DNA of 64,000 bases from Pseudisothecium myosuroides (Eukaryota; Streptophyta; Bryopsida; Hypnales; Lembophyllaceae): contig OX637291.1 in the NCBI GenBank assembly GCA_951799445.1, positions 14,076,501 through 14,140,500 of the forward strand. The letters are read 5' to 3'. Under the pieces are notes generated by a model. That model was given only the letters and a program-made list of their open reading frames with translations. It had not been told where the DNA came from and ran no database searches. The position numbers were made by a program, and so were the translations under genes. Below are positions 48,129 to 60,818 of the stretch, piece after piece. How positions within the stretch are numbered: position 1 is the first letter of the stretch; every line of letters begins with the position of its first letter.

Positions 48129-48351
48129 CTACACTAATAATGGTATTTAGTGTTACCTACACTACTTGCTTTCAAAATGCCATAAATTTTTACTCTTCAT
48201 GAATATTTTTACCAACTACATTCATTGACAACCGCAACTTTGGAACATATCAATACCTATGCTCTTGGTAAAAATATTCATCAAGAGTAAAAAGTTATAA
48301 AATTTTGAAATCAATTAGTATAGGTAACACTAAATACCATTATTAGTGTAG
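48129..48351. mobile_element. 223-bp fold-back MITE, arms ~93 bp
   Basis: The arms 48129-48221 and 48266-48351 are near-inverse copies: CTACACTAATAATGGTATTT, AGTGTTACCTA.ACTA.TTG, TTTTTACTCTT.ATGAATATT and TTTACCAA. About 45 bases separate them. The terminus resembles the CACTA.AATTGGTAAATAGTG end of 16737-17592. Confidence 0.8.
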
Positions 48352-48727
48352 TTGGTGTATTCCAAAGTTAATTTTTGTTTTATCATAGAGTCTATATAAT
48401 TTTTTGTCCACCAAAGTTGAGTAATGAAACAAAGCACTCTTGATATGCAACTCCAACTCCAATATGAACGATAGTTAACTTCACATAAGAATGACTTAGG
48501 ATATTTCAATTTCATAACAAAAGAACCAATCTCTAATATAGAGCTCTACATTGATTCAACCAAAATATAATTGTATAGGCATTTAATCTCTAAAATCCCA
48601 TTGTCCTTCAAGGGATAAAATGGATTTCGAGCAAGCTTCTATAGGCAAAATCTCTTTCTCATTAAATTTTTTTTTAAAGTTTAAGAAACTTATTTTTGTA
48701 GATTGTAAATTTATTTTTATTTTATTT

Positions 48728-48960
48728 TTAAATTTTAAATGTACAACCTTCAAGGGCCGCAGCTAGGACAGACCTGATATAGCCATAGCAAATTATGGAC
48801 CTAATTTCTGATAAGACCAAGTGGAGGGACAAACCCCCTCCTAGTGCGCCAGCACGAAGAGCCCCCATGCAAGCAATGTCAACATGGGGAGTTGAACTGG
48901 AAACCTCAAAGATTCCATTGGAAATTCCTACCACTTGGCCTATAGATTTATCTACCTGAG
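48728..48960 (-). mobile_element. tRNA-derived SINE
   Basis: On the minus strand, TAGGCCAAGTGGTAGG (near 48927-48943) fits a polymerase III A box, and CAGTTCAACTCCC (48886-48898) a B box, about 40 bases apart, as in plant SINEs. The body continues through CTCCTAGTGCGCC-complement text to GGTTGTACATTTAAAATTTA, an A/T-rich tail. Length is about 230 bases, within the usual SINE range. Confidence 0.65.
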
Positions 48961-49155
48961 AGATTTTGATCCATTCCATTTTGATTTGTTGTGTGAAAAT
49001 TATAGACAATCTTATTTTTTGGGCAATAAGAGCATCTTCTTGAAAAAATAACTTGTAGGATTCATTTTTTAACTCAATTTTTTCAATTTTTTCAAAAAAA
49101 AATTCACAAGGTTAAAATCTCTTGCTAGAACAATCTCAATGTTGAGATTACCATA

Positions 49156-50163
49156 GCCAGAGGTCAGCTTCGGCGAAAAACAATTAAAAAAATTTTAACC
49201 AAATAATTTTGAAAATTAATAAGTCATTATGCCGAATTCAAGGAAAATTAACTATAAAGAAGGCCGAAATGTTGGTAAATATGTCATTTCAACTTGATGC
49301 CAATACGTCTTCTAAACCTTGAGTGGAGAGATCGTTTTTATAATGAATTTCATTATCCATATAGAATCCTCAAAGGATATGGGACAATTTGAACATGAGA
49401 GCTTAACCACTCATTATCAAAATGCAGAAATTGTGTTCAATGTAGAATTTCAGACCTCGTTTTGGCATAGTATAATAAAAAAATTCAAAAAACTTTGAAC
49501 TAAGAAAAGTTGGAGAATTAAGCTAAATTTCATCTCCAAAAATCCGTTTGTGATTTTGAGACTCTAAAAAAAAGTTATGGACAAAATTCAAAGAGGATGT
49601 TTGAAAATGTCAAAGAAAATGTCCCTTCCAACCCTTCTCTAAATTTTATCCATAACTTTTTATTGGAGATTGTAAATCTCAAACGGATTTTTGGAGATGA
49701 AATTTAGACTAAATTACCAACTTTTCTTAGTTCAAAGATTTTTGAAAAAAAATATTCTACTATGCCAAAATGAGGTCTGAAGTTGTACATTCAACACAAT
49801 TTCTGCTTTTGACTTAACTAAGTGTTAGTGGTTGAGCTTCTACTAATCCTAATTTACATATCCCACATGGGTTGTCTTACCTACTACTACCCTACTTGTA
49901 TAAAGAGATTGTTTGTAACTATCAACATGTACACTTCAAAAGTGACTTCCACTTCTATGAGGTAGATGTTGAATATTGAACCGGAGGTATGCAATTAAGA
50001 AATCTTCATGCAGTTTCTGAATTTATTTGAAGGGTTGCCGAAAATTAAGAAAAAATATTCAATAACTGCCAAATAATTTAATAATTAAAAATTAACTGCC
50101 GAACCATCCATTCTGGTTTTAATTAATTATTCGGCAAATTTGTGCCGAAGGTGACCTCCGGGT
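49156..50163. mobile_element. ~1.0-kb non-autonomous DNA transposon
   Basis: The ends GCCAGAGGTCAGCTTCGGC and the inverse of GCCGAAGGTGACCTCCGG form imperfect terminal inverted repeats, followed inside by further GCCGAA phrases at both ends. There is no transposase frame. It encloses the fold-back at 49375-49925. Confidence 0.7.
49375..49925. mobile_element. Fold-back element, relative of 25358-25985
   Basis: Arms of about 190-240 bases meet near 49640. Shared marks with the 25-kb element are TCAGACCTCGTTTTGGCATA, CTCCAAAAATCCGTTTG and, at the outer right, TATCCCACATGGGTTG then TATAAAGAG. The left arm is degraded. It is nested inside the 49156-50163 transposon. Confidence 0.8.
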
Positions 50164-50189
50164 ACGGTAGTGTATTCCAAATCCATCTT

Positions 50190-50715
50190 AGAGCTATTAA
50201 CGATTTAGATTTTCTTTCAATCTTGAACCTACTTCTACTTAACAATTTTTTAAAGAGTAAAAATTAAATATGTTTTAAAAAAATCTAAGACTATCAACTC
50301 AATTCTTTACTATAAAAATTTAGAAATTCAAAATCAATAGTACAAAAATTTCAGTTAAGATGATTCAAAGCCAAAAAATCTAGTCAAGCAAGGTGCAAGA
50401 AAAATTTTATTCGAGAATTTATTTTGCGTTGAATTTAAAGCGTTTTATTACAAAAAACAAAAATCGTCACCTAAATTGTATTGAATGCAACAAGGTTTTC
50501 TTCTAGTGCCTTCACTTTAAAAAGCAAATATCTTGCAATCTATGTGGTTAAAGTTTTTGAAATTTCTTCCACACATTTGTATACTAGTCTAGAGCAAGAT
50601 CCTAAGGTTAGATATGGCAACAAAAACAAATTTTAAATTTTTTTGCACTTTGCAATAGAAATGCAACAGTTTTGAGTGGTTTTGATGGAAATAAGGCCTT
50701 GGGACTTTAGGCGTT
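50190..50715 (-). mobile_element. Partial copy of the TTAACCCC-ended family
   Basis: Read on the minus strand it starts at TTAACGCCTAAAGTCCCAAG and is collinear with the first half of 21523-22460, ending within the region that contains AACAATTTTTTAAAG. The other half is missing. Confidence 0.55.
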
Positions 50716-51128
50716 AATCATTGAAGATCCCTTATCCAAAACCAAGATGGATTTTAGTCAAATTTATTTTAACTTTAAAATTCATTTTTAGCATTCAAAT
50801 ATAAAATATAAACACAAAGCCTAACAAGTTTTATTTCTATTCTATTTTAGAGTTAAAAAAAATGAAAGGATTCTAAGAATTATTGTAATTGCAAGCTCTA
50901 ATTTAATTAGTATGAAAGAATCCAAATTACATTATATGTTTTCATTCACATTTTCCTTTTTTTAAATCAATTTTGGATTTAAATTACAAAATGCTTTCCA
51001 ATCTCATTCTAGCATTTGCTTTTGGTAAAAATTCTGAATTTTTTTAATATATATTATAACAAGTATAATTTTATTTTTGAAATGTCTATTGAATTATCAC
51101 AATAATTTGATTTTTCTAGCAAAAGTTC
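50716..51128. other. Intergenic AT-rich DNA
   Basis: No gene was seen between the two transposon copies. Confidence 0.4.
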
Positions 51129-52055
51129 TTTAACCCTTAAAAGACCAGCCTGCTATTTTTAGCAACATAGCAATTTTGAGTAAGTTCTTGTGACTAGAAA
51201 TTTGCATATTTTAGGCTAAATTTTTAACAGAAGGTAGAGACAAGGAATATCTTTCATTTGCACTAAATTTCATGACATTGGAAAATATGAGTCAAAAATT
51301 ATGGCCTAATATGTTTTGTGTTTCTCAATTTGGGTACTCTGGGCAGAAAAAAAAATCACTTTTTTTCAAAAACAAAAATTTGAAATTATTTTTCTAGAAA
51401 CATATATATGTGGAAAGCTTTGAATCATTCTATTTCGATCAATGTGTCAAAAGTTATGAGGAGTATTAGTTTGCGGGTAGTTATAGATTCTCTACTCTAA
51501 AATAAACTTTGAAGTCATTTATTTCACTCAATTTTCAATATTTTTTGAAAAAAATAAAATCATAGGATGTAGATTGTTTATTACAACAATGCAACCATTG
51601 GATTGACATTTTTCAATTCCATAATTAAATTCTTAACAATTTTGTATTTTGAATCATTCTTTACTTCTTTCTACTTACTATTTTTTTCCTATATGTTGTA
51701 CAATTCCAAATGATTTAAAAAAAATTAAGCATGTAGCCAACTTGTTTAGGAAAAAGAATTCAAATAAGCACCACCATTTTGAACATTTTTTCATAGAAAA
51801 GTGAGCTTGTGAAGTACAACTGCCCTGTTTTTCACAAGCACAAGAAAATGATTTCAATGAACTTGAATGCTTATACCTTGCAATCCACGTAGTGGAAATT
51901 TCTGAAATTTTTACCATGTATTCTCAAGTCAGCATACTACAAGATCCTATGGTTACATGTGTCAAAAAAACTTTTTTTTCCCAAAATTTGGAATTTGTAC
52001 TAAAAATGGCAGTTTTTGAGCATTTTTGGTGAAAACATAGTCATGGAATTTTAGG
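51129..52055 (-). mobile_element. ~0.93-kb element, TTAACCC-ended family, minus copy
   Basis: The left end TTAACCCTTAAAAGACCAGC and the inverse of the right end (TTTTAATTCCTAAAATTCCA) are family termini. GGAAAGCTTTGAATCATTC at 51412-51430 is the inverse of ATGAATCAAAGCTTTCC in copy 1, in the expected position. Confidence 0.65.
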
Positions 52056-52329
52056 AATTAAAATCAACATCTATAGAAGAAATATATTTCTACATATGAA
52101 AAATATCAAAATATCATTAATTAATCAATTGATCATGAAAAGTTATAAAATATTTCTTGAAATTTTTTCACACTTTGTCATATCTTCCAGTACCTTGTGG
52201 AAAAAAAAATCAAATTTAGTATATTGTTTTTTAATAGTTACCAATTTATGTTCACTTTTTGCTATACAAGTTATAACAATATGAATTTTTCATGAAACTA
52301 ATCAAGATTCTACACATTGATAAACAATA

Positions 52330-52860
52330 TATAATATTATGTACTAAAAATATATGATTGAAACTCAAATATAAATTAAAAAGCTAAATTGAACTCTAAA
52401 TTAATCTTTTGCAACCATAACATTGTTAACCAACGCTAGGGGGTTCCTTTTGCTCCCCCCAAAATGTGGGGCCCCCTAGTGTTGCAGTACAATGCTTTGA
52501 CACAACCCACCAACAAGTAGCCAGTTAGTAAAGTCAACTTCAAGTTGCCACCTATCCACTTACCCACACGCACTATTGACTTTGTTCACCTAGCCAATGA
52601 GCATCACGAGCTACACTAATACAGCCCAACCAACAATTACAACTAGCTAGCGAATAGTATGTTGTAGATTATAATTAAACTTACTCCTAGGTATGATCCC
52701 TCCTCCAAGGGGAAATGGATCAACCCTGTTAACAATGTCATGACATGGCAATGGAACAAAAAATATATAATATCATGTAATAAAAATATATAATTGAAAC
52801 TCAAATATAATTTAAAAAGCTAAATTGAGCTCAGAACTGATCTTTCACCACATGGCAATG
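52330..52860. repeat. Direct repeats around a short hairpin
   Basis: 52335-52420 and 52765-52850 match in direct orientation (TGAAACTCAAATATAA.TTAA, AAAAGCTAAATTGA.CTC). Between them, 52431-52484 forms a 54-base hairpin with arms CAACGCTAGGGGG and CCCCCTAGTGTTG. The remainder is non-coding. Confidence 0.7.
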
Positions 52861-53358
52861 GAACTGGCCCTTGGGGATTAAATAAACAGGTAATACAGAA
52901 CCGAGTGTGCACTTCGCTTTGGCCATGCCCATCTCCTCCTGTCGACTGATGCTGAAGCTATAGTTCGTTGGAACCGCTTGAGCTGCATCTGGCTAGGTTG
53001 CAGAGTTGATCCCCGAAGCTGGAAAAGTCTGACAAATGTTCTATTATGTCTCCCATTCTCGAACTCCAAGCAGTGGCTCTATCACGTCAACTACGATGGC
53101 TTGTCCAGTGCAGCAACAGAGTAACATTTGTTATGGTATGATACAAATGAATTCTAAAATCCTCAGTCACTAAGAATATCGTAAGGCGAGCTGTGTACCT
53201 TCCCACAAAACATTGCTCATGTCTACAAGTTTAAGAAAATCTGTTAGTTTAGATTTTGATATAAAGGAAAAGAGAGGCGAATAGGCTTGCAAAAAGTCAG
53301 GTGTGAAGTGCAGAAGTAACTAGCTCGAACAAGAACAAGAAATTCGTCTCTCACGTCC
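52861..53358 (-). other. 3' flank of the TerC gene
   Basis: This is the probable 3' untranslated region and downstream flank; no further exon was found. A short minus-strand frame (52878-53069) has no recognisable domain. Confidence 0.4.
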
Positions 53359-56300
53359 TCAAAATTCTTCGTCGTCTTCTTCGTCTTTGGCCAGATCTAG
53401 AACGCTAAGCCCAACTCCCAAACCCAGAAGCATTGCTACCACCCCAAGAGACGCTTCAGTCGAGATATGCCAACCTGCAGACCAACAGAGTACACCTTCA
53501 TGTATACATATACACAAATTGTGACGAATACTATCACACGGCCTGACCTCCAAAGCTCACCAACAATGATTTCGATGAATGCACTGAATGTACGCCGTAT
53601 GAGTTATGGATGGAAAACCAAACCTATGCTTTTTCCTAAGATACTGAATCAGTACTGAGCTAGTTCTATTACCTAACACACAGGATGTGAGTATGCACGT
53701 AAAGACATGGACCCTGCAAAGCAAGCTTAACGTCTATCCAAGATTACATATCGATCAACAGCACACAATTTCCTTCCATTGTTCTACTTCAATATAGATG
53801 GAGAGGGATCCAAGGGGAGGAAATCTAAATATAAACACATCCACTACAGGTACTTGTATTGTAATTGCAAGAGTAAATGCAGAGTTATGACAAGAAAGAG
53901 ACACTATGTCATGAAAGGAAAGGCTTACCAAAGTATTCCACAATCATCTTGCATCCGATGAAGGCCAAAACACCAGCTACAGATGGCTGCACACATCCCA
54001 AGAACTCAAATCAATTAAGGGACTAGAAGAAGAAATTCAAGAGCAATATCATGCACCATGAGACCTCCATTTGTGCCCTTTTCAGGTGCACACCTTGTAA
54101 GAAAAAATATAGTCTTACCTGCAAGTACTCCAATTCGGCCATGCTCCCTGATATTAAAGTGTACAATGACCTCAGTCCTGTAACCGGCACAATAAACTGG
54201 TTCAGAATGTCTCCATAATCACGTAAATGGCTTAAGTGATTCTCACAATAATGTCCCCAGGAACGCTCATGCTACGATAATCTTAGCATGCAGACTCCAG
54301 CTTCTCCACACGCTCTGGTAAGTTAATGCAGATGTGAAACAAACTTTGCTTGTACTGAGTCAGTTCTCACATGAAACAGGCAAGTTGAATAAAAGGATTC
54401 CTTGACTGACAGACAATTCACAAAAGATTTAGTAACAAACCTAGAATGGCAAACATATTTGATGAAAAGACGATCAAGGGATCTCTCGTCACCCCAAAAA
54501 CTGCTGGAATAGAATCCACCTGTTCAAAAGATAAGTCCAGCTCAATTAGTTAACATTAAAGCCTAAAAAATTGATAAATTTGTCCGTCAAACAACGTCAA
54601 CTGTCCCAATAGAAATCTAACTGCAATATTAGTTCCTACACAACCATTTAAACTAACACAATCTTCTTGATAAACTTGTTCACTGAATGCCTGTCTTTTG
54701 CTTTTAAAGTATAACTTTCTAAAATCACCAACGAAAGTAGGAGAGAGACACTTACAGCAAAGGCAACGTCACTCAACTCCACAACAGCAAGAGTGAGTAG
54801 CAAAGGTGTCGCCTGCAAAATAAAGCTCCTGGACATCATCAACAATGCAGGTCCAAGTACCAGTAGAAATCCACAGAATCTCAATACTGAAATACCAGTA
54901 GGCACCAAGACTCAATCAAATATAACACATGCACCACTCGCCCATACACCATGTGCAAATACAAGTAACTGAAGCAGAAGTAAAAATTCACCTTTCGTAT
55001 GCCATCTTCAACAGTGAAAAAATTGTTCCCATCATAGAATGCTGTCAAACATGTGCACCCAGATTAGAGAAAAAATGCAGAAAAATCTGAACTTTGAGAA
55101 CATGGCAGTATAAACAAGAATTCCGATAGAAAAATAACGAAGGCAGGTTGACATGACACAAAGCACGTTCTGATTGATAAAATTAAATATTGTAACAAGA
55201 ACGTACAAGTTGCAGGTATAAATCTCTTGCAGAGGTTCACAATAAAATTGTTGGACAGATCCTCGCCATCATCTTCCGAATCTCCAAATAACTGCACACC
55301 CGAAAATCTTCAATTATATACCACAAATGAAAAGAGGGCTCCTATTTAATGCCTCCTAGCCCAAATCAGGCAGCAATCGTTGAAAGAATGACGAGGTTCA
55401 GTTCATCATAAGGTCACGCATCAATCAAGATACTCTTAGAACAGACCTTGTATGCTGAGAATAAGAGTACACCAGCAAATAACAAGTTTACAGCTTCAAA
55501 TCTCTGCAACAGAAAAATCACAAGTTATATACTGCTATGTGGCCAACCACAACACCAGCCAAAACTGCGCGTGCACATACGCTGCATTACTGGTTAGAGC
55601 TTCAAGCTACCAGAATTCCATAAAGTGGTAAGCAGAAAATCATCTCTCATTTCTGACTTCTGGAAACAATTTTTTGAGTTTCATTTCTTGGATGTACAGT
55701 ACCACTTGTACCATTGAATTACATACGCGCATGCTGTGTTGCTTCAAAATATAGAAGATCCATGCCCCACATGACACAATCCACTACTCTTTGGAGGAGT
55801 TATCAGGGCCTTAAAAGCTAGGTAGTCGTGCATCCAACACACATTCTTGTGGACCCATGAGGTCGGATGATGATACATTATAAGCTTCAGTACAAACTGA
55901 CATTAATCTCAATACCTGCAGTGTGGCTGCACCAAGCGTTATCATAACACCTCGGAATAACACAGCTCCAGCAATCCCATAAGTAAGAACTCGATTCTGC
56001 AACACATATCGTTAATCACATTATAGAAAGGAAGCCATGGAATGGTCGTTTGTCATTGACAGCATCTCCAAAAACAGAAGGGACCAAACATAAGGCAAAA
56101 ATATATATTCCTCATTGACATGCTTCCCCACATAGTTAATACTTCATCAAATATTAAAACTCTATACATATTCTAAAAGCTATGAAAGAGAGACAAAAGG
56201 TATTAAATTTAGAGGCATATCAAACAAAGAGAAGTAATAGTAAAAAAAATTAGAAATAATAAATTAAAATCACAAGTAGAAGGCTCTAGAAGTCGCATTA

Positions 56301-59300
56301 AATCCACCACCAAGCTACTACCAATTTAATACTAATCCATTCTCAATCTACAAGACACATGCTTGATTTGAGGCACTTTCACGTTCTAAAGAGTGGTCTA
56401 GAGCCAAAACAATGTATTTGGATGTTGATGAGTATGGCACATTCCTTGGGAATTTTAGGTGAAAAATTGTGCTTGGTAAGAAAACTGCACTGAAAATAGC
56501 ACAAATATGCAATTCAACATGGTTCCCATTATCATATTGAATTTTTTTTGGTGGAGTCTTGTTGGTAGTGTAAAGGGGATTCTAGATTCTCTTAGAATGC
56601 ACTTTTTGGACACTGTCTGAATAGACTATGAATTTTCCAAAGTGCTGAAAAAGTGCCTCTCATAAATTTCATGAGAGGCTGAAGATAGGATTTAGAGAGG
56701 CTGAAAATAGGATTTAGCGTAACCAACCATAGACTCTCATTTTAGGCAAGAATCTAGAATAGTCAATTTTAGAAAGCGGTCAAAATAGGTGTAGTTACCT
56801 TAGTGGAGTAAAAGGATGGTAGGGCAATTGCCTACACCTCAAATTTGAATACATCTTTCTCCTTTCTCAACTTTCAAAATATGTACTTAGTAGTAAATTT
56901 GGTGGAGAATTGACTCCATGGGAAAGGTCCAAGTGAGGAATGAACTTTTTGTCCACATCACTAGCACATATATACAACAGATCCTTTCACCAGTACAAAG
57001 CCATGAACTAGAAGTCGTGCTGAAGAACGAATTTGGGAAGAAATAAACCTGGTAATCAGGAGGGGTTTTAAAATAGTTGAATATGAGGACAAAAACAAAC
57101 AGATTATCGACAGAAAGACTCTGCTCCAACAGGTACCTGTGCATCAAATTGGAAAATGAGTCACATTGCTAATCATAAGGAAGAAAACTCAGAAAATAAA
57201 ATATCTACCTATCCGGTAATAAGACAAATTGACATGTAGAAGTCTGAAAGCTACCTCATACATTTTTAATCAGAATATCCCATTAAGATTGGGATCTACA
57301 AATTGACATATCATGTGTAAACATTCAATAATTAAAATATGGCAACCATGCTCAAGATGACAAGTAGATATTCTGCAAAGATCTACGAACTGGCAAGCAG
57401 TGCTTAGTAACAAGCCCATTCCCTTGATAATTCCCTACAAATTCTTTGATTACCAAGGCAAGTGCATAACCAATGAATATTTTTTTAATAATCGTCAAAC
57501 AAACAAAACATCTAGGAGGAAAAAGCGTACCCGGCAAAAAATTCGGATGCTTTACTACTGCCTTGATTAAAGAAAAGCAGCGTTCCGAATGCGACCGCAG
57601 CACCGACCTGCATGTTATAACCCCTCAAACCAAAAAATAGGTCAAATATCTTTGCACAAGTGCAAGTTCTGAAAATCGCTTAGCTTTCTAGAAGCACGGT
57701 AAATGGACAGATATACACGTGTAAAAGACTGGACTCGTATCTGCTCAGAAATGCATCCGGATCGATATAGGGGAAACTTGGATTTCTCCAATATTGTGCT
57801 CAGCCAATCAATGAGTGCAAACTTGAAGCCTCACTAGCTTATAACATTACTCCATATTATCATAACGCTGGAAAAACATGGTGAATTAGAGTGAATTAGA
57901 AAGATTGCTCCTAATCCCAAGCAAAGTGAAAAGAACGCTGCCTGAGCATTCTAGATAACCCAGTGAGCAAATGAAGCACATTGGATCAATTCTGTTTGTC
58001 TCACCCAAAATACAACAGTTCGAACGGCAGCGTCCTGATCCACAAGAGCATCATCATCAGCCACAAGAGGAGCATCATCATCAGTAATAGAGCCAATTTC
58101 AAATTCTCCAACCACAGAGACTGTCTTGGCTGCAACCTCAAGTGTTTCAGCTATCGCATCAGCAGAAACTGTAGGGAGAACATCCAGCACCAAACCCAGT
58201 TTATCGTCAGGTCTTGGTGGCAGATTCTCATGAGGACCAGCATGGCCATTAGATCCAGAACCGTTCATTTCCCCAGAGGTATGCGTCACTCCAGCCTTCG
58301 TAGGCACTCTTGCATGGGCATCCTTCAATCGTATTTCATCCTCTGCTGACACTGTATTGAGACAGAAAAGCGCACAGCGAAATGACATCAGATGATTACG
58401 TAGAAATTAATGTTCACTTAAAGCTGTACACAATGTATACAACAATACCTAAAGTGACCTAAGGCCATGTTAAGGAACACAGTGTTTCTTCACAAGATCG
58501 AAATTTAGAGGATTTATGCATCAATAACTTAAAATGGACAGGAGTGTTGGAAGTAAAAAAAGTTCAAGGCCAGAAAGGAAAAAACCCGGAAAAAAGGAAT
58601 AAACTCTTTCCACAAGGTGCGGACTCGCTATAGAGAAACTACATACTCTGGTAACGCTTACTATGATCGTAAACGCACAATTCCTGAACCACGCAATAGA
58701 AGAAGGTGGTATTAATCTGGTCGTCGTACGAGATTAAGGCAATGCATAAACTAGGTTGAAACCAGGCTACAGCTTAAAGAACTCAAACTTGGCTCATGTG
58801 TTCTTTCGGTAATCAGTAAGCAAATCATACGAAGCCTCAAGCAATGTTCCCATTAGATTATTCACAAGATTCGACCCAAAGTATTTGAGCAAATGGTGTG
58901 TCTCACAGCTGAACTCTGTTATCCTTCATTCATGGTATTAGCAGGTCATGCGTTCCTTAGATATTAAAACAGCCACCCAAAGTTGTCTCAGAGCTTACGA
59001 CCCACTTGAAAAGCTCGAAACAGAATCTCAGAATCTGAACAAACCTGATGCTCTAGCTTCCTCTCGTGAAGAATCTCTCAAACACAAGACCTGTAGTCCT
59101 CTTCTCGGCTTTCCTGATCCAGCCACACCTGTCCAAAGATATTTCCATGGATTTCATTATCCAAGTACAACGTCTACGAATATTCTCACGAAGTCCAACA
59201 TGGACAGCCAATCGCATATTAACATGAAATAACGTGACGCCATCTCGTGGAAAAACCTGCAGTAAACTCCAGTAATCCCAAGAAACACATTGTTGAATTA

Positions 59301-59613
59301 AAATGTCAGGGACTATTTCTCCTAAAGAAGAAAATCTTTAGTCCTTCAGATCCCTAAATCTCGAACTTTTGTCGGCTATATCTCTTGTCACCTGTAAACT
59401 GTTTCATAGGCCTGTAAATACTTTCCAATCAACAGTAGGCTACAGAGGCCCAAGTATTGAAATGAGAGTCGGACCCACTGGCAAACCACATGTTCAACAA
59501 GCGATGCAAGGAGAAAAAGGAATTTCAGCATCATAAATTAGAGTGATTACCTTGGTCCAGTATTGAACAGTTCCTGAGAGGTTGATTCCATAACAAGCAT
59601 GAACAACAGCCAT
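53359..59613 (-). CDS. TERC: Chloroplast TerC-family thylakoid membrane protein, 14 exons
   Basis: Exons in order: 59551-59613, 59091-59256, 58005-58351, 57531-57607, 57049-57136, 55916-55996, 55447-55503, 55207-55291, 54992-55041, 54756-54812, 54441-54519, 54119-54177, 53929-53986, 53359-53474. All introns are GT..AG, all phases agree, and the product is 460 residues. Residues 1-76 are poor in acids and rich in Arg, a likely plastid transit peptide; 77-190 is an acidic, variable linker. The TerC membrane domain (about 190-450) contains [16 protein letters not shown] (220-235), [57 protein letters not shown] (340-359) and [20 protein letters not shown]; the acidic EQSLSVDN and ELSD..FAVDS motifs are family hallmarks. 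Arabidopsis TERC (PDE149) is needed for thylakoid formation and assists insertion of thylakoid membrane proteins. The protein ends in an acidic tail. An alternative 5' exon is listed separately. Confidence 0.92.
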
Positions 59614-60680
59614 TTCTAATAGCCGCTGCAACATTCTGCACAAATACACCCTGGTTTTAGCATGTAGCATGACAGCTAGAGACTTCAAATTGATTTGACT
59701 GACGTTTTTCTGCTTAATTCTACTGGTAGGCAGGAGTGATGTCAGGAACCTCTGCTTTATGCCAATAAAAAATGCTGCATCTAGATTAAGCTCTTGTGCA
59801 CGTTCAATAGCACATCGCTGCAAATTAGGGCATCTTCCTAATAATACGAAGAATACTAAATCAAATTTCGTTTGAGTTTGCGTCCTTCACTGCGTTCCAC
59901 TAACTTAACATGTCGGTGCTCGCAGAAATCATTGCGCAGCACAACAAAATCGTTCTGTCTATCTGTGAATTGACAGACATGTGAAAAGATGTGACGATTA
60001 ATTGTCTTCATAAGGACTTCTCGAGTAATCAAGCTGATAAACCGTAGCCATAAACCTACACCGCTCTCCAAAACTGAACAAGTGCAACGAAACTAAAAAA
60101 AAGACGAAGAAATACCCCATATACTCCCATATATACCTCCTTAGATGAGCTAAGGTTTTGAAAAACCACTCTGTAGCAATTCGTCAATTCTGAACTGCCC
60201 CGCCAAACTAGAAGAATTTCAGATTCACCATTCGGCTCTTGAGTACCATCATAACCAGTGAAAAAGCAATTCGAAGCTCAAATTCCATATCAAACCAAGG
60301 CAGTCGTGGTCTACAGTGCTATATACAAAGAGGGGTGAATCTCCTTCTAAATTCTATTCGCTAACTCCTCTTCTTAGTCTCGTCACAATAGGCGGTCAAA
60401 TTTGCCATTCTCAACGCAGCGTACCTACTAGAACTCTATAGTACAAACAAATTTCCAAGTGCAAAGCTGCATTAAAAGACGCAATTAGAGGATTAGGGCT
60501 TCCGAATTGCCAATTTCAGGTTCATCTAGGTTTGCAAAACGCTTTTTGAATCAAAACCATTTGGTCGAGCGATTAATCACTGAACGCGGCATTTCTCACT
60601 TCCGTGCGCGCCTCTCTCTTTCCACAAGAACGGCAACAAGAATGCAAAGCCCGAACAGGCCGAATTCGGAAGAAACTAAC

Positions 60681-60818
60681 CGTGTCGACTCGCGGCAAGC
60701 CCGGAATTACTCGTCGTCTCATCAAATTTTTACTACAAGCAGCAGCACGCCGTTGTACGCCATAATCTTCGACGGCCAAGGCTTGGATAGCCTGATGGCA
60801 CAACATCGCGGACGCCAT
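60681..60818 (-). CDS. Possible upstream transit-peptide exon of TERC
   Basis: An ATG at 60818 (context GAAATGGCG) opens 46 codons, MASAMLCHQAIQALAVEDYG to GLPRVDT, with a donor (ACG then GTTAGT) in phase 0. An acceptor at 59626 (TTGCAG then CGG) would join it in frame, adding RLLE before MAVVHACYG and making a 510-residue protein. Its Ala/Arg-rich composition suits a transit peptide. It may equally be leader sequence or chance. Confidence 0.3.

Noticed and set aside
48728..49009. Minus-strand 93-residue frame and possible tRNA gene
   Set aside because: The A- and B-box matches belong to a SINE-like body without a cloverleaf or anticodon arm that I can draw; the frame is incidental.
59494..59823. 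Longer upstream extension of TERC exon 1 (MQRCAIERAQELNLD...)
   Set aside because: The extension crosses likely acceptor sites (TGTGCAG, TTGCAG) and reads as intron or leader; the ATG at 59613 or splicing to 60681 is more plausible.
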